The notes beneath the pieces were generated by a model that worked only from the letters and a program-made list of their open reading frames with translations, made no database searches and was not told where the DNA came from. 64,000 nt of DNA, taken from the NCBI RefSeq assembly GCF_003123745.1, contig NZ_QETB01000006.1, forward strand, positions 1-64,000, read 5' to 3'. Shown piece after piece: positions 33,305-43,296 of the stretch (position 1 is its first letter; each line of letters begins with the position of its first letter). The DNA is from Ancrocorticia populi. Lineage in GTDB: Bacteria; Actinomycetota; Actinomycetes; Actinomycetales; Actinomycetaceae. Made by a program: the position numbers and the translations under genes.

Positions 33305-35689
33305 ATGGCGCGACTGCTCTACCGATTGGGACGATTCTCTGCAAAGCGAGCGTGGGCAGTCCTTGCTACATGGCTCGTGCTCCTTGCCGCAGCAGGCGGA
33401 GCATTCGCGGTTGGGTTTAAGGGGCTAGTCGATAGTTTTGACATTCCGGATACCGCATCCGGAGACATCGTGGCAGAACTTGAGGAGAAGCTTCCCGACT
33501 TCAGTGGCGCCTCGGGAACGGTGGTCTTCCACAGTTCTGATGGCGAGGCGCTAAGCGACGAACAGCAGGCAGAGATCAGCGAGGTTGTAACTGGGATCGA
33601 AGAGCTGCCGAATGTGGCCTCCGTGGTGGATCCGTTCTCCACCGAAAAAACACGGACCGCTCAAGCCGGGCTAATGGAGCAAGGTGCTTCCCAGATTGCC
33701 GAGGGACAGGCGGAAATCGATGCCCAGCGCGAGCAACTTGAAGCGGCCGGTTATCCCACGGATGAGCTCGATGAAGCCCAATTTCAGCTAGATGCCCAAA
33801 CCCACCAGTTGGAGGTAGGCGAGGAGCTTCTTGGCATGGCGGAGGGCTACCACGTGGTCTCCTCGGATGGATCCGCTGCCATCGTCAACTTGTCATTCGA
33901 CGAATCGCTGATGGACCTGCCTAGCGAGTCCAAGGATGCGCTCATCGATTATTTGGACGAACACGCCGTTGAGGGTGTTCAGGCCGATGTTTCGAATGAG
34001 ATCGCTCAGGGGATCCCGGAGATCTTCGGAATCAATGAGGTCATTGGCGTTGTTGCCGCGGGGATCGTACTCATCGTGGTGCTTGGATCGTGGTTGGCTG
34101 CCACATTCCCGATTGTCACCGCCGTGACCGGTGTGGGGGTCGGAACGCTCGCCGCGCTTTCCCTCTCCGGAACAATTCAGATGACGTCTGTGACTCCCGT
34201 GTTTGGTGTGATGCTCGGCCTTGCCGTGGGCATCGACTACTCGCTCTTCATTCTTAACAGGCATCGCCGCCAGCTCATGGCGGGTAAGGACGTGCGCGAT
34301 TCGATCGGGTTGGCTAACGGCACCGCGGGAACGGCCGTCATCTTCGCGGCCGCAACTGTGATCGTGGCGCTCCTTGCTCTAAACGTGACGGGTATTCCGT
34401 TCCTCGGGCTTATGGGAAGCGTGGGCGCGTTCAGCGTCCTGATTGCCGCCCTGCTCGCCGTAACGGCAACCCCGGCTCTGCTGGGGCTCGTGGGCGAGCG
34501 CATCCTGGGCAAGAAGGCTCGGGCGAAGCTCGCTGCTAGGCGTGATGGTACGGCCGAACCGCGCAAGAGCTCGCCTGCGCGCCCCATTCCCACCGTTAAG
34601 GCGGTTCTCCGCACGCTCGTTGGCATCGTAGTACTTGCCGTGATTGCGATCCCGGCACTCTCCATGCGGCTGGGGTTGCCTGCGGGCGATTCACAGCCCG
34701 AGGATTCGACGGCCCACCGTGCCTACACCGTCACTGAGGAGCAGTTCGGAGCGGGAGCGAACTCCGCACTGGTGGTTACCGCAGATCTTCCGGAGGGCTT
34801 GGATGATGCAGAGATGCTGGACACCCAGTTGTCCATCGCTAAGGTTCTCTATGAACAGGACGGTGTTGTGGCCGTAGCGCCGGTCGCTACCTCTGAGGAC
34901 GGCCAGCTCACGGCCTTCCAGGTTCTGCCCGCGGGTGGGCCGAATGATGAATCGACGGCCGATCTTGTCCATAACCTCCGTGATCTGCCCGCGGTAGATG
35001 GCCAGTATGAGCTTGGAGTTGCCGGGCAGGCCGCCATCAACATCGATATCGCACAGGGGCTTTCGGATGCACTGCCTCTCTATCTCGCGGTGGTTGTGGG
35101 CCTCTCGGTTATTATCATGATCGTGGTGTTCCGCTCGCTGCTCGTGCCGCTTGTGGCAACGCTCGGATTCGTGCTCTCCCTGTTTGCCACCTACGGTGTG
35201 ATCACCGCAGTGTTCCAGTGGGGCTGGCTCTCGGCCATCTTTGGCGTGTCCAACCCGGCGCCGCTGCTGTGCTTCCTGCCGATCATTCTGGTAGGGATCC
35301 TGTTCGGCCTCGCGATGGACTACCAGCTCTTCTTAGCCACGGGAATGCGCGAAGCGTACGTGGAAGGTTCACCGGCCAAGGTGGCAGTGTCCACCGGCTA
35401 CCGGTCCGGCCGTAGAGTTGTCACGGCCGCGGCCCTCATCATGATCTGCGTGTTCGCCAGCTTCGTGGCCTCGGATGACTCGATGATTAAATCCATCGGT
35501 CTAGGCTTAGCGGTTGGCGTGCTGCTGGACGCCTTCGTAGTGCGTATGTGGATCATGCCAGCGGCGATGAGCTTGCTCGGTGAGTCTGCTTGGTGGCTGC
35601 CGCGGTGGCTTGACCGTATTCTGCCGCACGTGGATGTTGAGGGCTCCCAGCTCGAAGGTAACGATCTATCCGGAACCCTCAACGTCTAG
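33305..35689 (+). CDS. MMPL/RND-type transporter
   Basis: The 794-residue protein has two halves, each with membrane segments around a large loop. The first helix is ATWLVLLAAAGGAFAVGF and the loop contains a coiled EGQAEIDAQREQLEAAGY segment. Helices 4-6 carry VMLGLAVGIDYSLFILNRHR, the proton-relay motif of MMPL proteins, and the second copy is GILFGLAMDYQLFLATGMRE. Such proteins export lipids or hydrophobic compounds. The ATG at 33305 removes an unlikely extension from 33266 and has AGAAAG upstream. The divergent TetR suggests inducible drug or lipid export. Confidence 0.92.
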   Translation: MARLLYRLGRFSAKRAWAVLATWLVLLAAAGGAFAVGFKGLVDSFDIPDTASGDIVAELEEKLPDFSGASGTVVFHSSDGEALSDEQQAEISEVVTGIEELPNVASVVDPFSTEKTRTAQAGLMEQGASQIAEGQAEIDAQREQLEAAGYPTDELDEAQFQLDAQTHQLEVGEELLGMAEGYHVVSSDGSAAIVNLSFDESLMDLPSESKDALIDYLDEHAVEGVQADVSNEIAQGIPEIFGINEVIGVVAAGIVLIVVLGSWLAATFPIVTAVTGVGVGTLAALSLSGTIQMTSVTPVFGVMLGLAVGIDYSLFILNRHRRQLMAGKDVRDSIGLANGTAGTAVIFAAATVIVALLALNVTGIPFLGLMGSVGAFSVLIAALLAVTATPALLGLVGERILGKKARAKLAARRDGTAEPRKSSPARPIPTVKAVLRTLVGIVVLAVIAIPALSMRLGLPAGDSQPEDSTAHRAYTVTEEQFGAGANSALVVTADLPEGLDDAEMLDTQLSIAKVLYEQDGVVAVAPVATSEDGQLTAFQVLPAGGPNDESTADLVHNLRDLPAVDGQYELGVAGQAAINIDIAQGLSDALPLYLAVVVGLSVIIMIVVFRSLLVPLVATLGFVLSLFATYGVITAVFQWGWLSAIFGVSNPAPLLCFLPIILVGILFGLAMDYQLFLATGMREAYVEGSPAKVAVSTGYRSGRRVVTAAALIMICVFASFVASDDSMIKSIGLGLAVGVLLDAFVVRMWIMPAAMSLLGESAWWLPRWLDRILPHVDVEGSQLEGNDLSGTLNV

Positions 35690-35695
35690 GAGCAC

Positions 35696-36205
35696 CTAGG
35701 CTCGGGGCGTGACCCGCAAAAGGCCTTCGCCCTGAGCCACCTCACCGGCAGCGGCCTGCTCGACGCCCACGAACTGCGCCTGATTGGTAATCGTGATTGG
35801 CGTAATGGGGGAGAAGCCGGCTCCAACGATGGCCTGCGTATCGAAGGTGATGAGAGTCTGCCCGGCGCTCACGCGCTCGCCCTGAGCAACAGCAATCGTG
35901 AAGCCCTTGCCCTGCATGTTAATCGTATCGATCCCCACGTGGATGAGCAGCTCAACTCCGGAGTCAAGCCGGAGACCCACGCCGTGCCCTGTGGGGAAGG
36001 CAAGCAGCACTTCTCCGTCATCGGGAGCCACAACCGTACGTGAGGTGGGATCAATGCCCACGCCGGCCCCCAACCCACCGCTTGAGAAATCTCCATCGGG
36101 AATTTCCGCAAGCGGAATGACCTTACCGGCGAGCGGCGAAGCCACCTCGATGGTGTTCGCCGGCTCACCGGCTTGCGGATCGTTGTTCTTATCTGTGAGT
36201 GCCAT
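35696..36205 (-). CDS. crr: PTS glucose-family EIIA component
   Basis: The 169-residue protein carries the EIIA-Glc fold: VASPLAGKVIPLAEIPDGDF, then VVAPDDGEVLLAFPTGHGVG, then the phosphohistidine in GVELLIHVGIDTINMQGKGF. It takes a phosphate from HPr and passes it to a sugar EIIB. The ATG at 36205 follows AGGAGAGG; the in-frame ATG at 36265 adds unrelated residues. No other PTS gene is next to it. It lies on the same strand as the class I aldolase and downstream of it, so both may serve sugar use. Convergent with the MMPL gene. Confidence 0.88.
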   Translation of the reverse strand: MALTDKNNDPQAGEPANTIEVASPLAGKVIPLAEIPDGDFSSGGLGAGVGIDPTSRTVVAPDDGEVLLAFPTGHGVGLRLDSGVELLIHVGIDTINMQGKGFTIAVAQGERVSAGQTLITFDTQAIVGAGFSPITPITITNQAQFVGVEQAAAGEVAQGEGLLRVTPRA

Positions 36206-36288
36206 GACCTCTCCTGATTGAAATACTCCTAAGTTGAGTATTTCACGAGCGGGAGGGTTCCGCATGACGGACGGCGCACATTCTCCTG

Positions 36289-37176
36289 TTAGCTTGCCGA
36301 TGCCTTCGCAATCGATTCGATCGATTCGCCCAAGAGCCCGTCGAATTCCTCTGGGCTCATTGACTCGGTGAGTCCCTCAGTGAGTGCGCGAGAGAAGCTG
36401 GCGATGAGCCCATGATTCGCGGACAGCTTCGCGTTGGCTTCCTCCCGGCTGTAGCCGCCAGAGAGCGCCACCACGCGCAGGACCGCAGGATTGTCTATGA
36501 GCGGAGCGTACAGATCGTCCACGCTGGGGATGGTTAGCTTGAACATGATCGGCAAATCGAAGTGCTCTGTTGTTAGGTGTTTGAAGATCTCCTTCATCAG
36601 GATTTCTTCGGCAGCTTCCTTGTCCGCTGCATTAATATCCACCTCAGGCTCCAAGATTGGAACTAGCCCGGCGCTCGCGATTTGGGCGCCAAGTTTGAAC
36701 TGCTGATCCACGTTCGCTGCTATTCCCTCGGGATTGGCCTCAGCAATGAACGAGCGCATCTTGGTTCCAAAGATGTGGGCTTCATTGGCCCGTTCCAAGA
36801 GATCACCGAGCCCGGGATTGGGCTTCATGAGCCGCACCCCGTCCGTGGTATCTGCAAGGCCCTTATCCACCTTGAGAATGGGCAGGATCCCCTTCTCTTC
36901 CCACAGATAGTCGGCTGCGGGTTTCCCGGCAAACTCGCGGTCCATCGTATTCTCAAAGAGAATGGCACCAAGAATGTGGTCGCCGCTGAACGCCGGGCTC
37001 GTCACGATTCGCTCACGCATCGCGTGAACCAGATCGAACATCTCGGCGTCGTTGGTATACCGGGTTTCGTCAATTCCATAGAGTTTGAGGGCACGAGGTG
37101 TGCTTCCGCCGCTCTGGTCAAGCGCAGCGATAGAACCTTGCCCTGCACTCATACGTTCAAGTTGTGTGTTGAGCAT
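36289..37176 (-). CDS. Class I fructose-bisphosphate aldolase
   Basis: The 295-residue protein has ALDQSGGSTPRALKLYGI, EPEVDINAADKEAAEEI, and the Schiff-base region PIMFKLTIPSVDD with the catalytic lysine. VVALSGGYSREEANAKL ends the active site. Class I aldolases of this short form occur in some bacteria in place of or beside class II enzymes. It splits fructose 1,6-bisphosphate for glycolysis. The start is supported by GGAGG about 8 bp upstream. A two-component system starts just upstream on the same strand. Confidence 0.93.
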   Translation of the reverse strand: MLNTQLERMSAGQGSIAALDQSGGSTPRALKLYGIDETRYTNDAEMFDLVHAMRERIVTSPAFSGDHILGAILFENTMDREFAGKPAADYLWEEKGILPILKVDKGLADTTDGVRLMKPNPGLGDLLERANEAHIFGTKMRSFIAEANPEGIAANVDQQFKLGAQIASAGLVPILEPEVDINAADKEAAEEILMKEIFKHLTTEHFDLPIMFKLTIPSVDDLYAPLIDNPAVLRVVALSGGYSREEANAKLSANHGLIASFSRALTEGLTESMSPEEFDGLLGESIESIAKASAS

Positions 37177-37198
37177 GTCTCCTCCTAGGTGACAGAAC

Positions 37199-37888
37199 TC
37201 ACTCTACTCCTCTTAATTTCGCCCGATCAATGATGACGGCTAGCTCCACGGAATTGGCTGCGCCTACCGTGCGGCGAGCCCGCGACAACAGCTTCTTCAC
37301 GTTGCTCGGGGAGTTATACATCTGTGCGGCAATCTGGTCATACGTCTTGCCCTGAGCGAGAAACTCCGCCGCTTTCCGTTCATCCTCGTGAAGCTCGCGC
37401 ACGAGTTCGCGAGCTTCCAGCACTTCAGAATCCTCGTGCACTAGGTGATTCATCAGGTGTTTGGTCACGTCCGGGGACGCGACTGCCTCACCTTCGTGGG
37501 CCTTGATGATGCTCGAAACAAGCACGTTAGCGGCCTGCGCCTTAATGAGGTATCCATCGGCGCCAGCGGCAAGAGCCTGACGGATATTGCGATCGTCGCC
37601 GAATGCGGTCAAGGCGAGCACCTTGGGCGGCTCAATGCCGTGAGTTATGGTACGGATGGCGTCTGCACCCGAGACCTCCCCGGGCATCTGCAAGTCCATG
37701 AGAACTACATCTGGCCGTACTTCTCTGACCAGTGAGACGGCTTCGGCCCCGCTAGCGGCAATGCCTACGATCTGGACCCGATAATCACTCGCTTCATCGA
37801 TGGAACTGCCTCGCCCGATAAGGTCCGCGAGGTAGCTGAGAACAAATTGGTCATCATCAACCAAAATCACGCGCAGGGTGGTACTCAC
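37199..37888 (-). CDS. NarL/LuxR-type response regulator
   Basis: The 229-residue protein has a receiver domain with VILVDDDQFVLSYLADLIG, phosphoacceptor Asp in PDVVLMDLQMPG, and LALTAFGDD then YLIKAQ for the Lys. The C-terminal helix-turn-helix is in AEFLAQGKTYDQIAAQMYNS followed by PSNVKKLLSRARRTVGA. It is downstream of the histidine kinase by 4 bp and pairs with it. Targets are not visible. Confidence 0.93.
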   Translation of the reverse strand: MSTTLRVILVDDDQFVLSYLADLIGRGSSIDEASDYRVQIVGIAASGAEAVSLVREVRPDVVLMDLQMPGEVSGADAIRTITHGIEPPKVLALTAFGDDRNIRQALAAGADGYLIKAQAANVLVSSIIKAHEGEAVASPDVTKHLMNHLVHEDSEVLEARELVRELHEDERKAAEFLAQGKTYDQIAAQMYNSPSNVKKLLSRARRTVGAANSVELAVIIDRAKLRGVE

Positions 37889-37892
37889 ACGA

Positions 37893-39050
37893 TTATTCTA
37901 CGGCAGGCTCATCGGGCCACGGCACGCTAATAGACAGTTTGAATGTCCCGTTCTCCCGCGAGGTTTTTATTGTTCCGCCAAGAAGGCGTGCGCGCTCATC
38001 AAGCCCAATGAGTCCCTGATGAGCTCCATCTGCATATTCCTGATCGTCGCTGTACGTGTTGGAGGCGGCGAACGCGACGCCTTCGCCCGGCCCGCCCTGA
38101 ATGGACAGCGCCATCCGTTGGTCATTGGAGTGACGCAGCGCGTTAGTCAGTGCCTCCCGGGTGAAGCGGTGTAGAGCCTGCTGGAGCTCACTCGGCGCAT
38201 CTTGGTAGGAGTTGAGAACTATGAGGCAGGGGCTCACGGTCAGACCGGAGGCCTGCGCATCCTCGATAACGTCCACGAGGTCGCGCTGATTGCCGTATGA
38301 GCCCACCGCGCTGCTGGCTTCTTCGGTGGACCCGTATCGGATCGAAGTGAGGATGCCGCGCAAATCTGTCATTGCCTTCGATGCGTTGGACTGGAGAGTG
38401 ACAGCCTCTGGCGTATTGATGGTGGCGGCTTGCAGAGCGATCGAAGAGAGCCGGGTTGCCAACGTATCGTGGACTTCTCGCGCGAGGTTCTCCCGCTCCC
38501 GCTGGCGCGCAAGTTCGGTATCGAGCTCCATTTGGCTTTCCTTGACTGCGGCGGTGGCATGGCTGACGTGCCGGCGGCTCCGAACCATGGTTGCAACTAT
38601 GGCCGGGACGGCGAGTGCGCCAGTGACAATCGCCATGAGGATAACCGTGCCGAATTCTGCATCCGCTGCGTCCCAGCGTGCAAGCGCAAGCCAATGAACC
38701 ACTGCGTTGGCAAGGATTGCCACGATACAGGCGTAGGCCACGACCCACTCACGCCGCTCGCGGGCCCGAACCATCCACACGGTGAGTCCAATCGCTAGCA
38801 CGTAAGGATCACCTAGAACCAAGGCAGTGTTGATACCTCCCACAATCAAAAGAGCCTGCGGCTGGCTGCGGTAGAGCGGGATGAGGAACAATGCGGCGTA
38901 CCCAATGAACATCCGGATGGCTCCCTGATCGGATAAGACATCGGAGTCTGACATGTTGGCGGGCCAGGTGTTCGCATAGAGGGTTGTGACAATCCCACCG
39001 AACAGCATCATGAGCACGATGCCAACCCAGCGGCGCAGTGAAACGGACAT
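37893..39050 (-). CDS. NarX-type sensor histidine kinase (HisKA_3)
   Basis: The 385-residue protein has about six N-terminal membrane segments (VGIVLMMLFGGIVTTLY, FIGYAALFLIPLY and more) with short loops. HisKA_3 follows with the phospho-His in ENLAREVHDTLATRLSSIAL, and an HATPase with TREALTNALRHSNDQR as the N box. The membrane part is not a known sensor fold. It stands 4 bp upstream of the response regulator and forms a two-gene system. The stimulus is unknown. Confidence 0.92.
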   Translation of the reverse strand: MSVSLRRWVGIVLMMLFGGIVTTLYANTWPANMSDSDVLSDQGAIRMFIGYAALFLIPLYRSQPQALLIVGGINTALVLGDPYVLAIGLTVWMVRARERREWVVAYACIVAILANAVVHWLALARWDAADAEFGTVILMAIVTGALAVPAIVATMVRSRRHVSHATAAVKESQMELDTELARQRERENLAREVHDTLATRLSSIALQAATINTPEAVTLQSNASKAMTDLRGILTSIRYGSTEEASSAVGSYGNQRDLVDVIEDAQASGLTVSPCLIVLNSYQDAPSELQQALHRFTREALTNALRHSNDQRMALSIQGGPGEGVAFAASNTYSDDQEYADGAHQGLIGLDERARLLGGTIKTSRENGTFKLSISVPWPDEPAVE

Positions 39051-39198
39051 GCCCCAATTCTAGAGAGGCACTCCCACATCTTTGCGGTCCAGATAGTGCC
39101 TGATCGGGTACAGATTCGGCCCTTTCCCCAGCACTTCGGGTGAACGGCGCTGCCTAGTGTGGAAGAGACCCTACTTCACCTATTTCGAAGGATCAATC

Positions 39199-39759
39199 GT
39201 GAGTACACCTACGGAGAAAAAGAAGCCACTCTACAAGCGCTGGTGGTTCATCGTTCTGGCCATCGCCATCATCGGTGGTGTGGCTGCCTCAATGGGAGGT
39301 GGCGATTCGGCGGATCAAACAGCCGATCAAACGGCGAGTTCCGAAAGCTCCACGGCCCAGCAGGAAATTGTGGCCGGGATCAGCGATGTTGTTACCTCCG
39401 GCGATTTTGAGATTGTTGTGAGTGGCCTAGGGGAGCGAACCGAAACGATCGGTGATGAGTATTTCCAGGAGGAGGCTCAAGGCGAATACATTCCCGTGAG
39501 CTTGTCCCTGACCAATACGGGGAGTGAATCGGCCTATGTTTCGGACGGAGACATCAAACTGGTGTCCGGTGAAACCACGTATTCGAGCGATACGGGCGCC
39601 ATCATGTACGCGGATGATGCTTTTGCTTTCGAGGAGATCAACCCTGGAAATACGCTGAGCGGCACGCTCTACTTTGACGTTCCAGCGGGCACCGAGGTGG
39701 ACAGCCTGACCTTTAGCGGTGGCCTCTTCGATACGGATGCGGTCATAAAACTCAACTAA
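39199..39759 (+). CDS. Membrane-anchored DUF4352-like secreted protein
   Basis: The 186-residue protein begins at GTG (VSTPTEKKKPLYKRWWF) behind GAAGGA; a start at 39157 would add residues without features. One N-terminal helix (WWFIVLAIAIIGGVAASMGG) follows positive charges, so the protein is anchored with the C-terminus outside. An Asp/Gln/Ser-rich linker leads to an all-beta domain with IPVSLSLTNTGSESAYVSDG and GNTLSGTLYFDVPAGTEVDS, the immunoglobulin-like DUF4352 pattern. The role is unknown. Confidence 0.75.
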   Translation: MSTPTEKKKPLYKRWWFIVLAIAIIGGVAASMGGGDSADQTADQTASSESSTAQQEIVAGISDVVTSGDFEIVVSGLGERTETIGDEYFQEEAQGEYIPVSLSLTNTGSESAYVSDGDIKLVSGETTYSSDTGAIMYADDAFAFEEINPGNTLSGTLYFDVPAGTEVDSLTFSGGLFDTDAVIKLN

Positions 39760-39791
39760 GTGCTGCCTTCTACATCTTGTAAGCTTCAGAT

Positions 39792-40793
39792 GTGGGGAAG
39801 ATTCTTCTGGTTGTGGCCGCCCTCCTGATTATTGGAGGTATTCTCGGCTTTATTGTTGACCGGCGCCGTTTGCGCAACGTTGTGTTTGTCCTGTTCGGCT
39901 TGGGCATCGGCCTGATTGGTTTGCTTCTTTATAACGACGACGGGCGAGGGGTCTCTGGACCCCTCGCCATCGTTCTGCTCATCATGGTCATCGGACCAAT
40001 AATCGGATATCCGATCCTCACGGTGTTCCTTTTAGCCAACGGTGTGATGATGATCCTCCGTGAGCGGCGTAGCTTGGGTAATCTCTTGTCACTGTTTCTC
40101 GGTATTGTGTTGGCAGGATTGCCGATTGCTTCCGTCGTCGCCGTTAATAAACTCGACAACAAAGCCGGAGGTATGGTTTTAACCGGAATCTTCGGAATCG
40201 CGGTGTATTTTGGCTTCTGTTTTCTAGTTGTCTTACTTGCTTCCTTCGCCTACCGGAGGATCCCAATGACGCTGCGGGGCAAATATGTGATTGTGCTGGG
40301 ATCGGGACTCAAGGGGGATAAGGTTCCACCTCTCCTGGCCGCGCGTCTGGATATGGCGATGGCCGTGGCGAACCAGCAAGAACCGCCAGCCACAATCATT
40401 CCGAGTGGCGGCAAGGGAACCGACGAACAGATCAGCGAAGCCGAGGGCATGGCCCGCTATCTACACAATCACGGGATCGACGAGTCGCGAATTCTCCTAG
40501 AGGATCAAGCTCGGACTACGCAAGAAAACCTCATCAACTCGCGAGCTCTGTTACCAGCGCCAGATACGCACGTGATCGTGGCAACCAACAGCTATCACGT
40601 CTTCCGGGCCGCAATGCTCACCCGTCAACTGAAGATGGATGCTCAGGTGGTGGGATCGAAGACGGCCGCCTACTACGTACCGAGCGCGTTTCTACGCGAG
40701 TTCGCCGCCATGATGGTGCAGTTTGCCGGCCCGAACATGGTCATGCTCAGTGCGTGGACGGCGATGGTAGTTTCAGTGCTCGTGATCCTCTAG
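39792..40793 (+). CDS. YdcF/SanA-type DUF218 membrane protein
   Basis: The 333-residue protein has five to six N-terminal helices (ILLVVAALLIIGGILGFIVD to FGFCFLVVLLASFAYRRIP), then a DUF218 domain with YVIVLGSGLKGDKVPPLLAA, PSGGKGTDEQISEAEGMARY followed by LLEDQARTTQENLINSRALL and VIVATNSYHVFRAAMLTRQL. DUF218 members include ElyC and SanA of the cell envelope, whose biochemistry is not settled. The GTG at 39792 lacks a strong ribosome site. It ends in a 4-bp overlap with the convergent next gene. Confidence 0.87.
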   Translation: MGKILLVVAALLIIGGILGFIVDRRRLRNVVFVLFGLGIGLIGLLLYNDDGRGVSGPLAIVLLIMVIGPIIGYPILTVFLLANGVMMILRERRSLGNLLSLFLGIVLAGLPIASVVAVNKLDNKAGGMVLTGIFGIAVYFGFCFLVVLLASFAYRRIPMTLRGKYVIVLGSGLKGDKVPPLLAARLDMAMAVANQQEPPATIIPSGGKGTDEQISEAEGMARYLHNHGIDESRILLEDQARTTQENLINSRALLPAPDTHVIVATNSYHVFRAAMLTRQLKMDAQVVGSKTAAYYVPSAFLREFAAMMVQFAGPNMVMLSAWTAMVVSVLVIL

Positions 40794-42412
40794 TCTGTGA
40801 TCTCCTGTCCCAGTAGGGTTGTGAGACGCTCCGTGTCTTCGGCGGTCCACCCATAAGGTGGAAGAATACTTGCCCACGCAACCGCGGGTTCCTGCGCAAA
40901 ATTGTGGCCCTGACCCGGGGTATCGAGCGCGTAGAGCTGATCGATGCCCACCTGAATCATCGTGACTCCGGGGATCCAGATCATCTGGTCTGGGATGTGG
41001 GGGCCGCGCTGGCTGGCCCTCAGCCAATCGGGCTTGCTGAGCGTGAGTGAGGCATCGAACCACGTGACGGGATCATTATCATGTTGCAGGTACCCGATGC
41101 GGGGCGGCTGCCATGTTTTATTGCCGGGCCAAGCCGAGCCATCGGCCGAGAATCGGATATCCGATCCCTGATTATAGGTGGGAAGGAAGGCGGGCGAATC
41201 TTCGTCACGGTTTTCCACGAAAGTCTGCCAATTTGGGTTCATGCCCGCCGGGCCCACGTAGAGCCCGCCGTCGGTGCGGTTCGCCAAATCCTGTGCAGAG
41301 TTGAACACGCTCTCGGAGCCAAATGATCCGAGGCTTTCGCCGGATACCACGAGGCGTGGCCGTTCGTCTTCCGGGAGGGTATTCCAGTGGGCATAGACGG
41401 CCTCGAAAAGTGCCGTTGCGGCCTCGGGTGCCTGATGCCCGGCTGCTAGATAGGACACCCAGCTGGGAAGATATGAGTACTGGATCGTGACGGTGGCGGT
41501 GTCGCCTGCCCACATATACTCAAGTGCTTGAACCTGATTCTCGTTGAGCCAGCCGCGCCCCGTGGACATAGCGACGTTGAGTACGGAGCGATCGAATCCT
41601 CCCATGTTGTCTAGTTCATCGACGGCAAGCTGGGCTTGCTCCTCGGGTGAAAGATCGCCTAGGCCAACGTATGCGCGGATCGGCTGCACGCTCTCTTCCC
41701 CGGTGAAGTCCGCGATTTGTTCCGTGGTGGGGGCGTTTAGAACGAACTTCCGGCCGAACTCACCGAGGGACTCCCAGGAGGAGTGGGAATCCGGGTTTCC
41801 CGATAGCTCAGGGAGTGTGGGAGCCTCCTTATCCAGATAGGTTTCCTCGTTAAGAGTTGAGAATATCTGGTTGGTATATCGGGCCACGTTATCCACGATG
41901 AACCCGTTTGTGAAACCTACAACGAGCCAGACGGATAGGAAGGCGCCGATCAGCGCGCTCGCTCTTTTGGGAAGGTAGCGGTTGAGGAAGTGCCCAAAGG
42001 AGAGCATAAGGCGCTTGACCGCACGCGAGAGAATTAGAACAAGGCCGAATAACAGCGCGGCGACTAAGATCCAGATGGGGATGAACCCAATATTCGTGCG
42101 GCCAATGCCGATAAGATCGCGCAGATCTTGCTGCCAGAGGTAGGAGAGCACGATCATGACGAGGCTCACGGCCGCGCAGATGCCAAGAAGAATCCTCTTG
42201 AAGCGGGTGCTGAACGTAATGCCGGCGAACACCCAGGTGAGCAAAGCTCCAAGCGCGTAACCCAGAAGTGCCGCCAGTGCGGTGACAACCCCTTGGAACA
42301 GGGCAGGACGGGGTAGCAGAGACGGCGTGAGGGAGAACCACACGAAAAGAAGCGCGATCAGCCCCGGGAAGAAGGGGAGGACGTAGGGCTTCAGTACCGG
42401 AAATCTAGACAC
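40790..42412 (-). CDS. Multispanning membrane protein with alpha/beta-hydrolase domain (DUF2319-type)
   Basis: The 540-residue protein has four to five N-terminal helices (PFFPGLIALLFVWFSLTPSL and others) followed by an extracellular alpha/beta-hydrolase region. LVVSGESLGSFGSESVF carries the nucleophile elbow GESLG. The late part has PGQGHNFAQEPAVAWASIL, where the histidine may complete the triad. It resembles actinobacterial DUF2319 membrane hydrolases of unknown substrate. The stop overlaps the convergent DUF218 gene by 4 bp. Confidence 0.82.
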   Translation of the reverse strand: MSRFPVLKPYVLPFFPGLIALLFVWFSLTPSLLPRPALFQGVVTALAALLGYALGALLTWVFAGITFSTRFKRILLGICAAVSLVMIVLSYLWQQDLRDLIGIGRTNIGFIPIWILVAALLFGLVLILSRAVKRLMLSFGHFLNRYLPKRASALIGAFLSVWLVVGFTNGFIVDNVARYTNQIFSTLNEETYLDKEAPTLPELSGNPDSHSSWESLGEFGRKFVLNAPTTEQIADFTGEESVQPIRAYVGLGDLSPEEQAQLAVDELDNMGGFDRSVLNVAMSTGRGWLNENQVQALEYMWAGDTATVTIQYSYLPSWVSYLAAGHQAPEAATALFEAVYAHWNTLPEDERPRLVVSGESLGSFGSESVFNSAQDLANRTDGGLYVGPAGMNPNWQTFVENRDEDSPAFLPTYNQGSDIRFSADGSAWPGNKTWQPPRIGYLQHDNDPVTWFDASLTLSKPDWLRASQRGPHIPDQMIWIPGVTMIQVGIDQLYALDTPGQGHNFAQEPAVAWASILPPYGWTAEDTERLTTLLGQEITD

Positions 42413-42468
42413 GGCATAAATCGTACTGTCCCGGTGGAGAATACAGGGGATTTAGTTAGGGTGGAAAC

Positions 42469-43251
42469 ATGAGTGTTTGCGTCAGTGATGTCATGGCCGC
42501 CATGGAGCGCCTGTTCCCGCCCGAAACCGCCGAATCGTGGGATCACGTGGGCCTGTCCGTGGGGGTTCCGGGTGCTCCCGTGCGCACGGTTGGATTCGCC
42601 GTGGATCCCTGCGAGGCCACCGTGAACGAAGCAATATCCCGTGGAGCGGACATGCTGATCACGCATCATCCGCTGTACCTGCGCGGAACCCACAGCGTGG
42701 CGGCAACAACCGCGAAAGGATCGTGGACCAGTCGGCTCATCAAGTCTGACGTGGCACTCTATTCGGCACATACGAACGCCGATGTGGCCGCCTCAACCGT
42801 GGCGCTCGCGGACCTGCTGGGCGTGCACTTGGAACGGGCCTTGGATGAGGAGACGGGAATCGGGGGAGTAGGGGCAATCGTGCCGGTCAGTTTGGCTGAC
42901 TTCGGGCAGGCCGTTGCCGATGTTCTTCCCGAGGTTCCCGCGGGGGTTCTCGTGGGAGGGGATCCCGAGCGCGTGATCAAGCGGGTCGCGATCTGTTCCG
43001 GATCGGGGGATTCGCTGCTCGATGCGGCGAATATGGCGGGCGCGGATGTATACCTGACAGCGGACCTGCGGCATCATCCGGCAACCGATCACCTGTGGAA
43101 TGGAGGCTGTGCCCTTGTGAGCGCGACTCACTGGGCAACGGAGTGGCCACTGTTGAGCATCATGGCCGAGAGGCTCGTGGGCGAGCTAGGGGACTCCGTG
43201 GACATCTATATCTCCGACATTCCCACAGACGCGTGGTTCGCGCGGCTGTAA
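42469..43251 (+). CDS. Nif3-like dinuclear metal center protein
   Basis: The 260-residue protein belongs to the Nif3/YbgI group: ETAESWDHVGLSVGVPGAPV, TVGFAVDPCEATVNEAISRG, the metal ligands in LITHHPLYLRGTHS and ALYSAHTNAD, and SATHWATEWPLLS near the C-terminus. The family forms hexameric toroids with two metal ions per subunit. Proposed roles include GTP cyclohydrolase-type activity, but function is not established. The start has AGGGTGG upstream. It precedes the coiled-coil gene by 45 bp and may share a transcript. Confidence 0.93.
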   Translation: MSVCVSDVMAAMERLFPPETAESWDHVGLSVGVPGAPVRTVGFAVDPCEATVNEAISRGADMLITHHPLYLRGTHSVAATTAKGSWTSRLIKSDVALYSAHTNADVAASTVALADLLGVHLERALDEETGIGGVGAIVPVSLADFGQAVADVLPEVPAGVLVGGDPERVIKRVAICSGSGDSLLDAANMAGADVYLTADLRHHPATDHLWNGGCALVSATHWATEWPLLSIMAERLVGELGDSVDIYISDIPTDAWFARL

Positions 43252-43296
43252 GAACTCGATTCGTGCATCAGGTCACAGATTCGGTAGGCTTCGAAC